DNA of 64,000 nt, from assembly GCF_000943555.1 (NCBI RefSeq), contig NZ_JTDV01000008.1:1-64000 (forward strand). The letters run 5' to 3'. This DNA comes from Neotamlana nanhaiensis. GTDB lineage: Bacteria; Bacteroidota; Bacteroidia; Flavobacteriales; Flavobacteriaceae. Both the position numbers and the translations under genes were made by a program. Shown in pieces: positions 9,357 through 17,842 of this stretch. The notes below the pieces were generated by a model. That model worked only from the letters and a program-made list of their open reading frames with translations. It made no database searches and had not been told where the DNA came from. Each line of letters begins with the position of its first letter. Within the stretch, counting starts at the first letter, position 1.

Positions 9357-9364
9357 TAAATTTG
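9357..9364 (+). promoter_or_regulatory. Candidate -7 box TAAATTTG for the TonB receptor operon
   Basis: A perfect TAnnTTTG lies 45 bp before the receptor start and 36 bp after the operator's right palindrome. No strong -33 box was found, which would fit a regulated promoter. Confidence 0.45.
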
Positions 9365-9409
9365 TTAAAAACAAGCTTAATAAATTATTGAATAATTAAA
9401 AACTAAAGA

Positions 9410-12034
9410 ATGAGAACATTTAAACTAAAAGGAATTTTATTGTTTGCTATGCTGTTATCGATTGGTAGTGTAATGGCGCAATCAATTTCCGGAAACGTAA
9501 AGGATGAAGCAGGAGTGCCAATTCCTGGAGTTAATGTAATTTTAGAAGGAACCTCAAAAGGTTCGGTAACCGATTTTGATGGAAACTATACCGTTTCTGG
9601 TTTAGAAGATGGAACCTATACCGTATCTGCCACATTTATTGGGTATGCGTCTTTTTCAAAAACTGTAACCGTTAGTGGTGCTGATGTAACTGTTAATATA
9701 ATTATGGCTGAAGATGCCCAATCTTTAGACCAAGTGGTAGTAACAGGTGTTGTAAATCCTAAATCTAAAATTGAATCGAGTGTATCGGTTTCTTCAATGG
9801 ATGTAGAGCTAATAGAGCAAGCTTCACCAAGAAGTGCTGGAGAACTTTTTAGAAATGTGCCTGGTATTCGTGCAGAATCGTCGGGCGGTGAAGGTAATGC
9901 CAACTTTAATGTGCGTGGTGTGCCTATTTCTTCAGGTGGTTCGCGTTATTTTCAAATTCAAGAAGATGGTTTGCCATTAAACTTATTTGGAGATACCTCT
10001 TTTGGTAATGCCGATAACTTTTTAAGAATTGATACAAACATAGGTAGAGTTGAAGCTATTCGTGGTGGTTCGGCATCTACGCAAACCTCAAATGGTCCAG
10101 CAGGTATTATTAACATGATTAGTAAAACTGGAGCTACAGAAGGTGGTTCGGTAGGAACAACCTTTGGGTTAGATTACCAAACAAGCCGATTAGATTTCGA
10201 ATATGGTACGCCACTTGGTAACGGTTTATCTTATCATATTGGAGGATTTGTTAGAGCAGGTGAAGGCCCAAGAGAAATTGGATACCAAGGTAATAAAGGT
10301 GGCCAGTTTAAAGCGAACTTAACAAAGCGATTTGAAAGCGGTTATGTACGTGCTTATGTAAAATTATTAAACGACAAATCGGTAATGTATTTACCAATGC
10401 CAATGTTGTTAGAGGGTAGTAACGACGATCCTACATTTTCTAACTTACCTGGTTTCGATATAACATCAGATGCAGTACACTCGACACATTTACAACAAAG
10501 TGCAGGAACATCACCATTTAGTGGCGAAAATCATGTAAACGATGTGCGCAACGGAAACAATCCAGTGTCTAAGGCTTTAGGTGCAGAATTCTCTTTTAGC
10601 TTACCAAACGATTGGAAGTTAATGGGTAAAGCAAGATATTCTAATAACAGTGGTGAGTGGGTATCTCCTTTTACAGCGGCTGTTGGTACCGTTTCAGAAA
10701 TGGAAACTTTAGCTAGAGATGCGGTTGGAGCAACTGGTAACTTAGTGTATGCCGATGGTGACAGAGAAGCGTTTAATCCATCAAACGGATTAGCACAAGT
10801 AATTCACATGTTTGATGTTACTGTAGATGATTTAAGTAACTTCTTTGGCGATGTTAAAGTAACTAAGAAAATTGGTGATAATGTAGGTGTTACAGCTGGT
10901 TTATTTACAGCAACTCAAAACACTAAAATAGGATGGCAATGGAGTTCATTCTTATCAGAAGTTAAAGGTGGTGGTGATGCACGATTAGCCGATTTTGATG
11001 GCTTTTCAAGAAACGGACAATTCTCTTATGGTACGCCAATTTGGGGTAACTGTTGTCAGCGTAAATACAACACAGTACATAATGTAAACTCTCCTTATGT
11101 TGGTGTAGATGCAGACATCACCGAAAAGTTAAATTTTGATGGTAGTGTACGTTTCGAAAATGTAAATGTAAACGGAAACATTCAAGCAGGACCAACAAGT
11201 CAAGGAAATTATGATTATGATGGTAACGGAACTATTGAAGGTATTGAGCAAGTGGTGCCAGTAATTACTGGAAATGCAGGACAGGTAATTGATGATAGCT
11301 ACAATTTTGTATCGTACTCTTTAGGTCTTAATTATAAGTTTAATAACGATATGGCTGTGTTTGGTAGATATAGTTCTGGTGCTTCTGGTAGAGCAGCCGA
11401 TAGAAATAACTATGGTCTTAATGGAAAAGCAGATGTACAGTTTGACGAAGTTTCTCAATTAGAAGTTGGTTTCAAGAAAAGATTAAACAATGGCGTGGTT
11501 AACGTTACTGCTTTTAGAAGTAATACCGATGAAGGTTTAAGTAACGAGTTAAACCGTTCGGTAGGAAATCCTTTTAAGGCTATGGGTGTTGAAGCTGAAA
11601 CCGCTTTAGCATTTACAGATAACTTATCATTTAATGGGTCATTTACTTGGACTAAAGCAGAAATTGATGGTGGCGATAACAAAGGAAATACTCCAAGAAG
11701 ACAAGCCGATTTAGTGTATAACTTATCACCAGCTTATAACTTTGGCGAAGAGAGTCAGCACAGTGTAGCATTAAGTGTTTTAGGTACAACAAAATCATAT
11801 GCTCAAGATGATAACGATTTAGTTATGCCAGGTTATGCATACTTCAATTTAATTGGTAGAGCTGGTTTAACTAAAGGCTTATCCTTAGTGTTAAGCGTAA
11901 ATAACTTATTCGATACCGTAGGTATTACAGAAGTTGAAGGTAATGGAGATGGAGCATTTGGAGATGCACGTTTAGTAAGAGCACGTTCTATTAGCGGACG
12001 TTCAACAACCTTATCACTTCAGTATAAATTCTAA
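9410..12034 (+). CDS. TonB-dependent receptor, probable sucrose or oligosaccharide importer
   Basis: The 874-residue protein has a signal peptide (to about 24), a carboxypeptidase-regulatory-like domain (about 25-108, ISGNVKDEAGVPIPGVNV), a plug domain (about 125-235 with VRGVPISSGG and VEAIRGGSAS), and a 22-strand-type barrel ending in LSLQYKF. It takes a substrate through the outer membrane using TonB energy. There is no SusD partner, so it differs from the usual Bacteroidota glycan importers and resembles SuxA-type receptors. The substrate is inferred from the downstream sucrose phosphorylase, fructokinase and sucrose-type carrier. Expression is probably controlled by the divergent LacI protein. 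Confidence 0.92.
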   Translation: MRTFKLKGILLFAMLLSIGSVMAQSISGNVKDEAGVPIPGVNVILEGTSKGSVTDFDGNYTVSGLEDGTYTVSATFIGYASFSKTVTVSGADVTVNIIMAEDAQSLDQVVVTGVVNPKSKIESSVSVSSMDVELIEQASPRSAGELFRNVPGIRAESSGGEGNANFNVRGVPISSGGSRYFQIQEDGLPLNLFGDTSFGNADNFLRIDTNIGRVEAIRGGSASTQTSNGPAGIINMISKTGATEGGSVGTTFGLDYQTSRLDFEYGTPLGNGLSYHIGGFVRAGEGPREIGYQGNKGGQFKANLTKRFESGYVRAYVKLLNDKSVMYLPMPMLLEGSNDDPTFSNLPGFDITSDAVHSTHLQQSAGTSPFSGENHVNDVRNGNNPVSKALGAEFSFSLPNDWKLMGKARYSNNSGEWVSPFTAAVGTVSEMETLARDAVGATGNLVYADGDREAFNPSNGLAQVIHMFDVTVDDLSNFFGDVKVTKKIGDNVGVTAGLFTATQNTKIGWQWSSFLSEVKGGGDARLADFDGFSRNGQFSYGTPIWGNCCQRKYNTVHNVNSPYVGVDADITEKLNFDGSVRFENVNVNGNIQAGPTSQGNYDYDGNGTIEGIEQVVPVITGNAGQVIDDSYNFVSYSLGLNYKFNNDMAVFGRYSSGASGRAADRNNYGLNGKADVQFDEVSQLEVGFKKRLNNGVVNVTAFRSNTDEGLSNELNRSVGNPFKAMGVEAETALAFTDNLSFNGSFTWTKAEIDGGDNKGNTPRRQADLVYNLSPAYNFGEESQHSVALSVLGTTKSYAQDDNDLVMPGYAYFNLIGRAGLTKGLSLVLSVNNLFDTVGITEVEGNGDGAFGDARLVRARSISGRSTTLSLQYKF

Positions 12035-12063
12035 AAAGTGGTTTGATTTTTAGTGATTGTTTG

Positions 12064-12110
12064 GAGCTGGAAATTAATTTAACTTAAATTGTTTTCAGCT
12101 CTTTTTTTTC
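12064..12110 (+). terminator. Hairpin with T-tract after the TonB receptor
   Basis: GAGCTGGAAA pairs with TTTTCAGCTC (one G-T pair) around an inner AATTTA/TAAATT stem, followed by eight T residues. It separates the receptor from the downstream catabolic genes and may reduce their expression relative to the receptor. Confidence 0.75.
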
Positions 12111-12128
12111 TAACTAAATAACAACATT

Positions 12129-12497
12129 ATGCAATTTATTTTTAAAGTGTTTTTTATCGGACTGTTTTCGTGCATGTCATCATCTGCACAGGTCAATAAC
12201 AATCAATTAGCAAAAGCTAAATACAACAAAATAATTGTGTATGGAAGCGATAGTTGTCATTATTGCGTAGATACCAAAGCATTTTTAAAGAAAAATAATG
12301 TTGAGTTTCGGTATTTTGATGTCGATGTAAATATAACAATGCAGCGCGAAATGCTTTTAAAAATGGAAAAAGCAGGATTGCCTGTAGATGAATTATCGTT
12401 ACCTGTTGTAGATTTACAAGGACAGCTAATAATGAATGATGTAGCAAATTTTGAAGGATTTTTAAAGCAACTAATTTCTAAAAACAAAACAAAATGA
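12129..12497 (+). CDS. Exported glutaredoxin/thioredoxin-fold protein
   Basis: The 122-residue protein has an N-terminal export signal (hydrophobic FIFKVFFIGLFSC, then SSSAQ) and a glutaredoxin-like core. IIVYGSDSCHYCVDTKAFLK holds a CHYC redox centre near residues 43-46, and the conserved cis-Pro region appears as LSLPVVDLQG. It could be periplasmic, or a lipoprotein if the LFSC cysteine is modified. Its stop overlaps the carrier start by 4 bp (ATGA), so it is translationally coupled to sugar uptake. Its role there is unknown; a disulfide function in the periplasm is possible. Confidence 0.8.
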   Translation: MQFIFKVFFIGLFSCMSSSAQVNNNQLAKAKYNKIIVYGSDSCHYCVDTKAFLKKNNVEFRYFDVDVNITMQREMLLKMEKAGLPVDELSLPVVDLQGQLIMNDVANFEGFLKQLISKNKTK

Positions 12498-13789
12498 AAC
12501 TAGTAAAACCAAAATTATCGTTTTGGCAAATATTAAACATGAATGTTGGTTTTTTTGGCATTCAATATAGTTTTGGTTTGCAACAAAGTGCGGTTACACC
12601 CATTTATGATTTTTTAGGAGCGAGTCCAGATCAAATTCCAATTTTGCATTTGGCAGGTCCTGTTACGGGCTTGGTAGTACAGCCATTAATTGGTGCCTTA
12701 AGCGATAAAACTTGGAGTCCTAAATTTGGGCGTAGAAAACCATTTTTTTTAATAGGAGCCATTTTATGTAGTTTAACATTGTTGGCCTTTCCGTATAGTA
12801 GTTCGTTATGGATGGCTGCTGGTTTGTTATGGATTTTAGACGCAGGAAATAATACTGCTATGGAGCCTTACAGAGCATTAATAGCCGATAATTTAGATGA
12901 AACACAACAACCGCTTGGGTTTCAAATGCAAAGTTTTTTTACAGGTTTGGGGCAGGTTTTAGCCAATGTGTCGCTGTTTGTTTTTCCATTAATATTTATT
13001 GGTAAAACGGGATCATTGCCAACTTGGGTGTATGCATCTTTTTTCTTGGGAGCGTTTTGTTCTATAGCTTCTATTTTATGGAGTATAAGTAAAACCAAAG
13101 AAATTCCGCCAACTGAAGAAGAACTAGTGAAAATCAGGGAAAAAAAGTCTGTTTTCGAGCCAATTCTAGAAATATTTTCGGCTATAAAAGATATGCCTAA
13201 AGTAATGTGGCAATTGGCTTTAGTGTATTTGTTTCAGTGGTATGCGTTGTTTTGTTATTGGCAAAATTCATCAAAAAGTGTGGCGCTTTCAGTTTGGAAG
13301 GCAACTCCAGAAAACACCGAAGCTTATAGTGAAGCTGTAGGATGGACAGGTTTAGTAAATGGTTGGTATAACGTAGTTACTTTTTTAGTGGCTTTTGCAT
13401 TGGTTGGTTTCGCAAAAAAGTTTAGTGCTAAAAAAGTACATGCTTTTTGTTTAATTATTGCCGCGTTAGGGTTTTTAGCCTTTCCGCACATAGAAAACAA
13501 AAACCTACTGTTTTTTGCCATTACTGGTTTTGGTATTGGTTGGGCAAGTATGATGGGGATTCCTTACTTAATGGTAGTTGCAGATATTCCAAAAGAGCGA
13601 TATGGTGTTTACATGGGTATTATAAATATGATGATTGTAATACCAATGATTCTTCAAACGCTTTCTTTCGGCTTTATTCTTAAAAACTTCTTGAATAATG
13701 ACCCTCGAAATGCAATAACTTTTGCTGGAGTATTGCTTGTAATAAGTGCTTTGTGTACGCTTTTTATAAAAAGTAAAAAGGTAGGTTAA
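12494..13789 (+). CDS. MFS sugar transporter, SLC45/sucrose-proton symporter type
   Basis: The 431-residue protein has about twelve hydrophobic segments. Between the second and third lies FGRRKPFFLIGAI, matching the RxGRR(K/R)P signature of plant-type sucrose carriers and the GPH-like group. Residues near the N-terminus (NVGFFGIQYSFGLQQ) are also typical. It should move the imported disaccharide from periplasm to cytoplasm with protons. It lies between the glutaredoxin-like gene (4-bp overlap) and the PfkB kinase (36 bp). The specificity for sucrose is inferred from context and family. Confidence 0.88.
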   Translation: MKLVKPKLSFWQILNMNVGFFGIQYSFGLQQSAVTPIYDFLGASPDQIPILHLAGPVTGLVVQPLIGALSDKTWSPKFGRRKPFFLIGAILCSLTLLAFPYSSSLWMAAGLLWILDAGNNTAMEPYRALIADNLDETQQPLGFQMQSFFTGLGQVLANVSLFVFPLIFIGKTGSLPTWVYASFFLGAFCSIASILWSISKTKEIPPTEEELVKIREKKSVFEPILEIFSAIKDMPKVMWQLALVYLFQWYALFCYWQNSSKSVALSVWKATPENTEAYSEAVGWTGLVNGWYNVVTFLVAFALVGFAKKFSAKKVHAFCLIIAALGFLAFPHIENKNLLFFAITGFGIGWASMMGIPYLMVVADIPKERYGVYMGIINMMIVIPMILQTLSFGFILKNFLNNDPRNAITFAGVLLVISALCTLFIKSKKVG

Positions 13790-13825
13790 AATTAGATAAA
13801 CAGAATTTTACAGATATAATTTTCA

Positions 13826-14758
13826 ATGGAAAATAATAATATAGATATTTTGTGTGTTGGCGAAGTTTTGGTCGATTTTATTGGGCATCAACCTGGTGTT
13901 TTAATAAACGAAACTAGAGACTATCATCGATACCTTGGCGGATCACCAACTAATGTTGCTATGAATATGGCGCGATTGGGTTTAAATGCCGCTTTAGTGG
14001 CTACGGTTGGTCAAGATGGATTTGGTGAGTATATTTTTAAGCGATTAAATGAAGTTGGTGTTAATATTGATTTTATTAAACAATTGGGAAGAAATGCGAC
14101 GAGTGTTATTTTTGTATCCCGATCGGAAGGTACGCCAGATTTCTTGCCATTTAGAGATACCGATTATAAAATAACAGAAGATCAAATAACTTCAGAAACG
14201 CTTCAAAAAACAAAAATATATCATACAACTTGTTTTGCGCTAAGTAAAAAACCAGCGCAAGACACCATCATTAAAAAAGCAGAAGAAGCTTATAATTTAG
14301 GGTGTAAACTTAGTATTGATGTAAACTATGCTAGAAAACTTTGGGAAAGTAGAGATGAAGCTTTATCGGTAATAAAAGCCTATTGTAAATTCAATCCTTT
14401 GGTAAAAGTTAGCGAAGACGATATGCTGCGACTTTTTGAAAAAGAGTTGCCTTATGAAGAAATTTTTGAGTTTTTTCATAATCAAGGTGTCGATACGGTA
14501 TGTTTAACCCTAGGAAGCAAAGGTGTTGTCTTGTCGCAAAAAGGAAAGGAACTCATAAAAATGCCTGCTATAAAAATTGAAAAGGTGATGGATGCAACAG
14601 GTGCTGGTGATGCTTTTTGGTCGGGATTTTTGTTTGCATATATCAATGAAAAACCTGTGACCGAATGTTTAGAAGTTGCGTTAAAATTGGCAGCGCTAAA
14701 ACTTCAAAATGTAGGGAGATTGCCCGATAATATTAATATAGTTTCAAAACTTTTATAA
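13826..14758 (+). CDS. PfkB family carbohydrate kinase, probable fructokinase
   Basis: The 310-residue protein shows both PfkB signatures: GGSPTNVAMNMARLG near residues 38-52 and DATGAGDAFWSGFL at 256-269, with the catalytic Asp at 262. It phosphorylates a sugar with ATP. Beside a sucrose phosphorylase and carrier, fructose to fructose 6-phosphate is the natural reading, since phosphorolysis of sucrose releases fructose. It lies 23 bp before the phosphorylase gene. PfkB proteins vary in substrate, so fructose is an inference. Confidence 0.88.
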   Translation: MENNNIDILCVGEVLVDFIGHQPGVLINETRDYHRYLGGSPTNVAMNMARLGLNAALVATVGQDGFGEYIFKRLNEVGVNIDFIKQLGRNATSVIFVSRSEGTPDFLPFRDTDYKITEDQITSETLQKTKIYHTTCFALSKKPAQDTIIKKAEEAYNLGCKLSIDVNYARKLWESRDEALSVIKAYCKFNPLVKVSEDDMLRLFEKELPYEEIFEFFHNQGVDTVCLTLGSKGVVLSQKGKELIKMPAIKIEKVMDATGAGDAFWSGFLFAYINEKPVTECLEVALKLAALKLQNVGRLPDNINIVSKLL

Positions 14759-14781
14759 AATAGCCTCAATATATAATCATT

Positions 14782-16335
14782 ATGAGCTCAACTAAAAATT
14801 CTATTCCTAATGGCGTTATGCTTAACGCTTACCCAGATAGTATTGGTGAAAATTTAAGCGATATTATTTCAATGCTTAAAAAACCAGAATTTAAAGACGT
14901 CTTTTCATTGTTTTATGTGTTGCCAACTTTTTTTAATAGCGATTTAGATCGGGGTTTTTCAATAATCGATTATAATATTAACAAAGACTTGGTTTCAGAA
15001 GCCGATTTAAAAGATTTAGAAGCACTCGATATCATGCTTAAATTCGATATTGTTCTAAATCATTTGTCTGTAGCTTCACCGCAATTCAAAGATTTATTAG
15101 CACATGGTAATGCTTCTAAATACAAAGATTTTTTTATAAACTGGAATACGTTTTGGGAAGGTTATGGCGAATTAAATAGCGACGGTGTTATAAAACCAAA
15201 TCCTGAATATCTCGATAAACTTTTTATGAGAAAATCAGGTTTGCCAATTTTAAAAGTGCCGTTCTCTGATGGTAGCGAACAACCTTATTGGAACACGTTT
15301 TATCAACAAATAATAGAAGATCCAGAAACTAAAGAACGTAGTTATTTAGGGCAAATGGATGTAAATGCCAAATCGGAATTGGTCTGGGAATTTTACGAAG
15401 AAACTTTAGCTAAGTTAAAACACTACGGTTGTAAAATATTAAGGTTAGATGCTTTTGCTTATTTGCATAAAGAAGTAGGAGAAACTAACTTTTTTAATAA
15501 ACCAGGAACTTGGCAATATTTGGAGCGCATAAAACAAATTGCCGATAAAAATAATTTAAAGTTGTTGCCAGAAATACATGCCGAATATGGTGTAAATCTG
15601 CATGATGAGGTGGCCAAAGAAGGCTATCAAATTTACGATTTTTTCTTACCCGGATTAATGATTCATACATTGGAAACGGCAAGCAATAAAGCCTTGTATA
15701 AATGGATTAACGAGATTGTTGCAAAAGGTTATAATACCGTAAATATGTTGGGGTGTCACGATGGTATTCCGGTGCTCGATTTAAAAGGTAAGGAAATTGA
15801 TGGTGTGTACAACGAAGGTCTTTTAAATGATAGCGAGATTGATGCCATTATGGAAACCGTGATGAGTCGTGGTGGTCGTGTAAAAAATATTTACGGTCCC
15901 GATGGTAAAAAAATATCTTATTATCAGGTTAATGCCACATTTTTTAGTGCATTAGGTGAAGATGAAAAAAAGCTGTTGTTGGCAAGAGCTATTCAAATGT
16001 TTATTCCTGGAATTCCTCAAGTATGGTATCTCGATTTATTTGCTGGGAAAAACGATTATGAAGCTGTCGATAACGCTGGAAGTGGTGGTCATAAAGAAAT
16101 TAACCGTACTACATTGTCGCTAGAAGAAATTGAGTCTGGTTTAAAACAAGATGTGGTTTTGAAACAATTAGAGTTAATGCGTTTGCGTAACACAAGTAAA
16201 GCTTTTTCTGGTAGTGTAAAAATAAATCCGTCTGCAACACATAAAATTGATATTACTTGGAGTAATTTAGGTGAGTCGGTACAACTCATTGCCGATTTAA
16301 AAGCGGTGAATTTTAATATTTTTCATGAAAAATAG
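14782..16335 (+). CDS. GH13_18 glycoside phosphorylase, probable sucrose phosphorylase
   Basis: The 517-residue protein lacks a signal peptide, so it is cytoplasmic. It follows the sucrose phosphorylase pattern: VLNH (91-94), nucleophile Asp223 in RLDAFAYLHKE, acid/base Glu264 in LLPEIHAEY, and transition-state Asp327 in GCHDGIP. The catalytic spacing (41 and 63 residues) is close to that of bifidobacterial sucrose phosphorylase. The reaction would be sucrose plus phosphate to glucose 1-phosphate plus fructose, saving one ATP. Other GH13_18 activities (sucrose 6'-phosphate, glucosylglycerol or glucosylglycerate phosphorolysis) remain possible, but the fructokinase supports sucrose. Confidence 0.88.
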   Translation: MSSTKNSIPNGVMLNAYPDSIGENLSDIISMLKKPEFKDVFSLFYVLPTFFNSDLDRGFSIIDYNINKDLVSEADLKDLEALDIMLKFDIVLNHLSVASPQFKDLLAHGNASKYKDFFINWNTFWEGYGELNSDGVIKPNPEYLDKLFMRKSGLPILKVPFSDGSEQPYWNTFYQQIIEDPETKERSYLGQMDVNAKSELVWEFYEETLAKLKHYGCKILRLDAFAYLHKEVGETNFFNKPGTWQYLERIKQIADKNNLKLLPEIHAEYGVNLHDEVAKEGYQIYDFFLPGLMIHTLETASNKALYKWINEIVAKGYNTVNMLGCHDGIPVLDLKGKEIDGVYNEGLLNDSEIDAIMETVMSRGGRVKNIYGPDGKKISYYQVNATFFSALGEDEKKLLLARAIQMFIPGIPQVWYLDLFAGKNDYEAVDNAGSGGHKEINRTTLSLEEIESGLKQDVVLKQLELMRLRNTSKAFSGSVKINPSATHKIDITWSNLGESVQLIADLKAVNFNIFHEK

Positions 16336-16412
16336 GTAGGTTCTTAATTGTTAGGTTTTAATTGGGTATGTGTATTTATTTGTGTACTTTGGTAGAGTAA
16401 TTTTCTCACTCT

Positions 16413-17615
16413 ATGATTGCACCAAAAGAACCCGAAAACGAAGGCGAACGGCTGGAACTTTTAAAGTCGTTTAATATTTTAGATAGTTTACCAGAGGCCG
16501 ATTATGACAATATAACTAAAATTGCTGCCGAAATTTGTGGTGTTCCAATAGCCTTAGTAAGCTTAATTGATGATAGGCGTCAATGGTTTAAATCACACCA
16601 TGGTTTAAATGTTACAGAAACTCCAAAGGAATTTGCATTTTGTGCTCATGCCATTAATACACCAAACCAGCCATTTGTAATTAACGATTCTAGAGAAGAC
16701 GAACGATTTCATGATAATCCATTAGTTACTGGCGATCCGCATGTTGTGTTTTACGCTGGTATTCCGCTTACAACCAATAAAGGGATGCCTTTAGGAACCT
16801 TATGTGTTATAGATAATAAACCACATCAGCTTACCAACGAACAGTTAGAAACTTTAAAAGCTTTATCTAATCAAGTAATAAAATTACTCGAACTACGAAA
16901 AGCTAATGCGAATTTACAGACCTCATTAAACGATTTAAACGATAAAAATAAAGCATTAGAAAAGTTTGCATATTTAGCGGCACACGATTTAAAATCGCCA
17001 TTATTAAACATTTCTAGCTTAGCTCAAATTTTTATTCAAGACTATAAAGGTAAAATCGATGCCGAAGGCTTAGAAATTTTAAATTTAATAATAAAATCTT
17101 CAGAGAATTTAACCGGATTAGTTGAAGGCTTACTCGATTACAGCAAAAGTGAAAGTGTGCTGGTTGAGAAAAAATCAAACCTAAGGTTTCAAGATTTAAA
17201 AAAGGACATTCAGAATCTCTTTAAAGTAGATGATAATGTCGCGATTCAGTTTAATTCAGAAATTCAAGAATTAAACATTAATAAAACAGCAATCCACCAA
17301 ATTTTAATAAACCTAATTGCAAATGCTATTAAGTATAACGATAAAGATTGTATTGAAATTAATATAGATTTAAGCGATGCAGATGGTTTTTATAAGTTCG
17401 CCGTATCTGATAATGGTCCTGGGATTGCGCCAGAGCATCAAGAAAAAATTTTTCAGCTATTTCATAAGCTTAACAAGTACGACAAATTTGGTCGTACAGG
17501 AAACGGCATTGGTTTAGCTACCGTAAAAAAGCTTGTAAAAAAACTTGGTGGCGAAATAGGTGTATCATCGGTAGTAGGTAAAGGTGCATCATTTAATTTT
17601 ACATTAAAAAAGTAG
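16413..17615 (+). CDS. GAF-domain sensor histidine kinase
   Basis: The 400-residue soluble protein has an N-terminal GAF domain (about 25-160, with VALVSLIDDRRQWFK-like motif and GTLCVIDNKP), a coiled linker (about 160-185), a HisKA domain with phosphoacceptor His191 in LAAHDLKSPLL, and a HATPase domain (N box LIANAIKYND, G boxes DNGPGIAP and GRTGNGIGLAT). It has no transmembrane segment or linked response regulator, so it is an orphan cytoplasmic sensor. It starts 77 bp after the phosphorylase gene on the same strand, but nothing else ties it to sugar use. Confidence 0.9.
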   Translation: MIAPKEPENEGERLELLKSFNILDSLPEADYDNITKIAAEICGVPIALVSLIDDRRQWFKSHHGLNVTETPKEFAFCAHAINTPNQPFVINDSREDERFHDNPLVTGDPHVVFYAGIPLTTNKGMPLGTLCVIDNKPHQLTNEQLETLKALSNQVIKLLELRKANANLQTSLNDLNDKNKALEKFAYLAAHDLKSPLLNISSLAQIFIQDYKGKIDAEGLEILNLIIKSSENLTGLVEGLLDYSKSESVLVEKKSNLRFQDLKKDIQNLFKVDDNVAIQFNSEIQELNINKTAIHQILINLIANAIKYNDKDCIEINIDLSDADGFYKFAVSDNGPGIAPEHQEKIFQLFHKLNKYDKFGRTGNGIGLATVKKLVKKLGGEIGVSSVVGKGASFNFTLKK

Positions 17616-17747
17616 AGTAATTGTTGTTAATTTTTGTGTGAATTAAAACGAATAAAAAGTTTTTTATATAAAAATAAACGCAAAATTTCAGCTAAAAAAG
17701 TACCATAAAAAACCCAAAAATTACATACATCCATTAAATTGGTTTTT

Positions 17748-17755
17748 TATCTTTG
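17748..17755 (+). promoter_or_regulatory. Candidate -7 box TATCTTTG for maeB
   Basis: A perfect TAnnTTTG lies 88 bp before the malic enzyme start in a 227-bp gap. The rest of that gap is AT-rich with no other clear signal. Confidence 0.4.
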
Positions 17756-17842
17756 TTCGTTTAAGAAAAGTCCTTTGTTTTAGTTTTGTAAGGCCTTTTA
17801 AATATTGTTTTTGCAAAAGCGAAAATCCATTAACTAAGTATT

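Noticed and set aside
9410-12034. A SusC/SusD polysaccharide utilisation locus
   Set aside because: No SusD gene or secreted glycosidase lies nearby; the downstream enzymes act on a small sugar in the cytoplasm.
14782-16335. Alpha-amylase or hydrolase annotation for the GH13 gene
   Set aside because: The motif set and the fructokinase/carrier context fit GH13_18 phosphorylases better, and no signal peptide is present.
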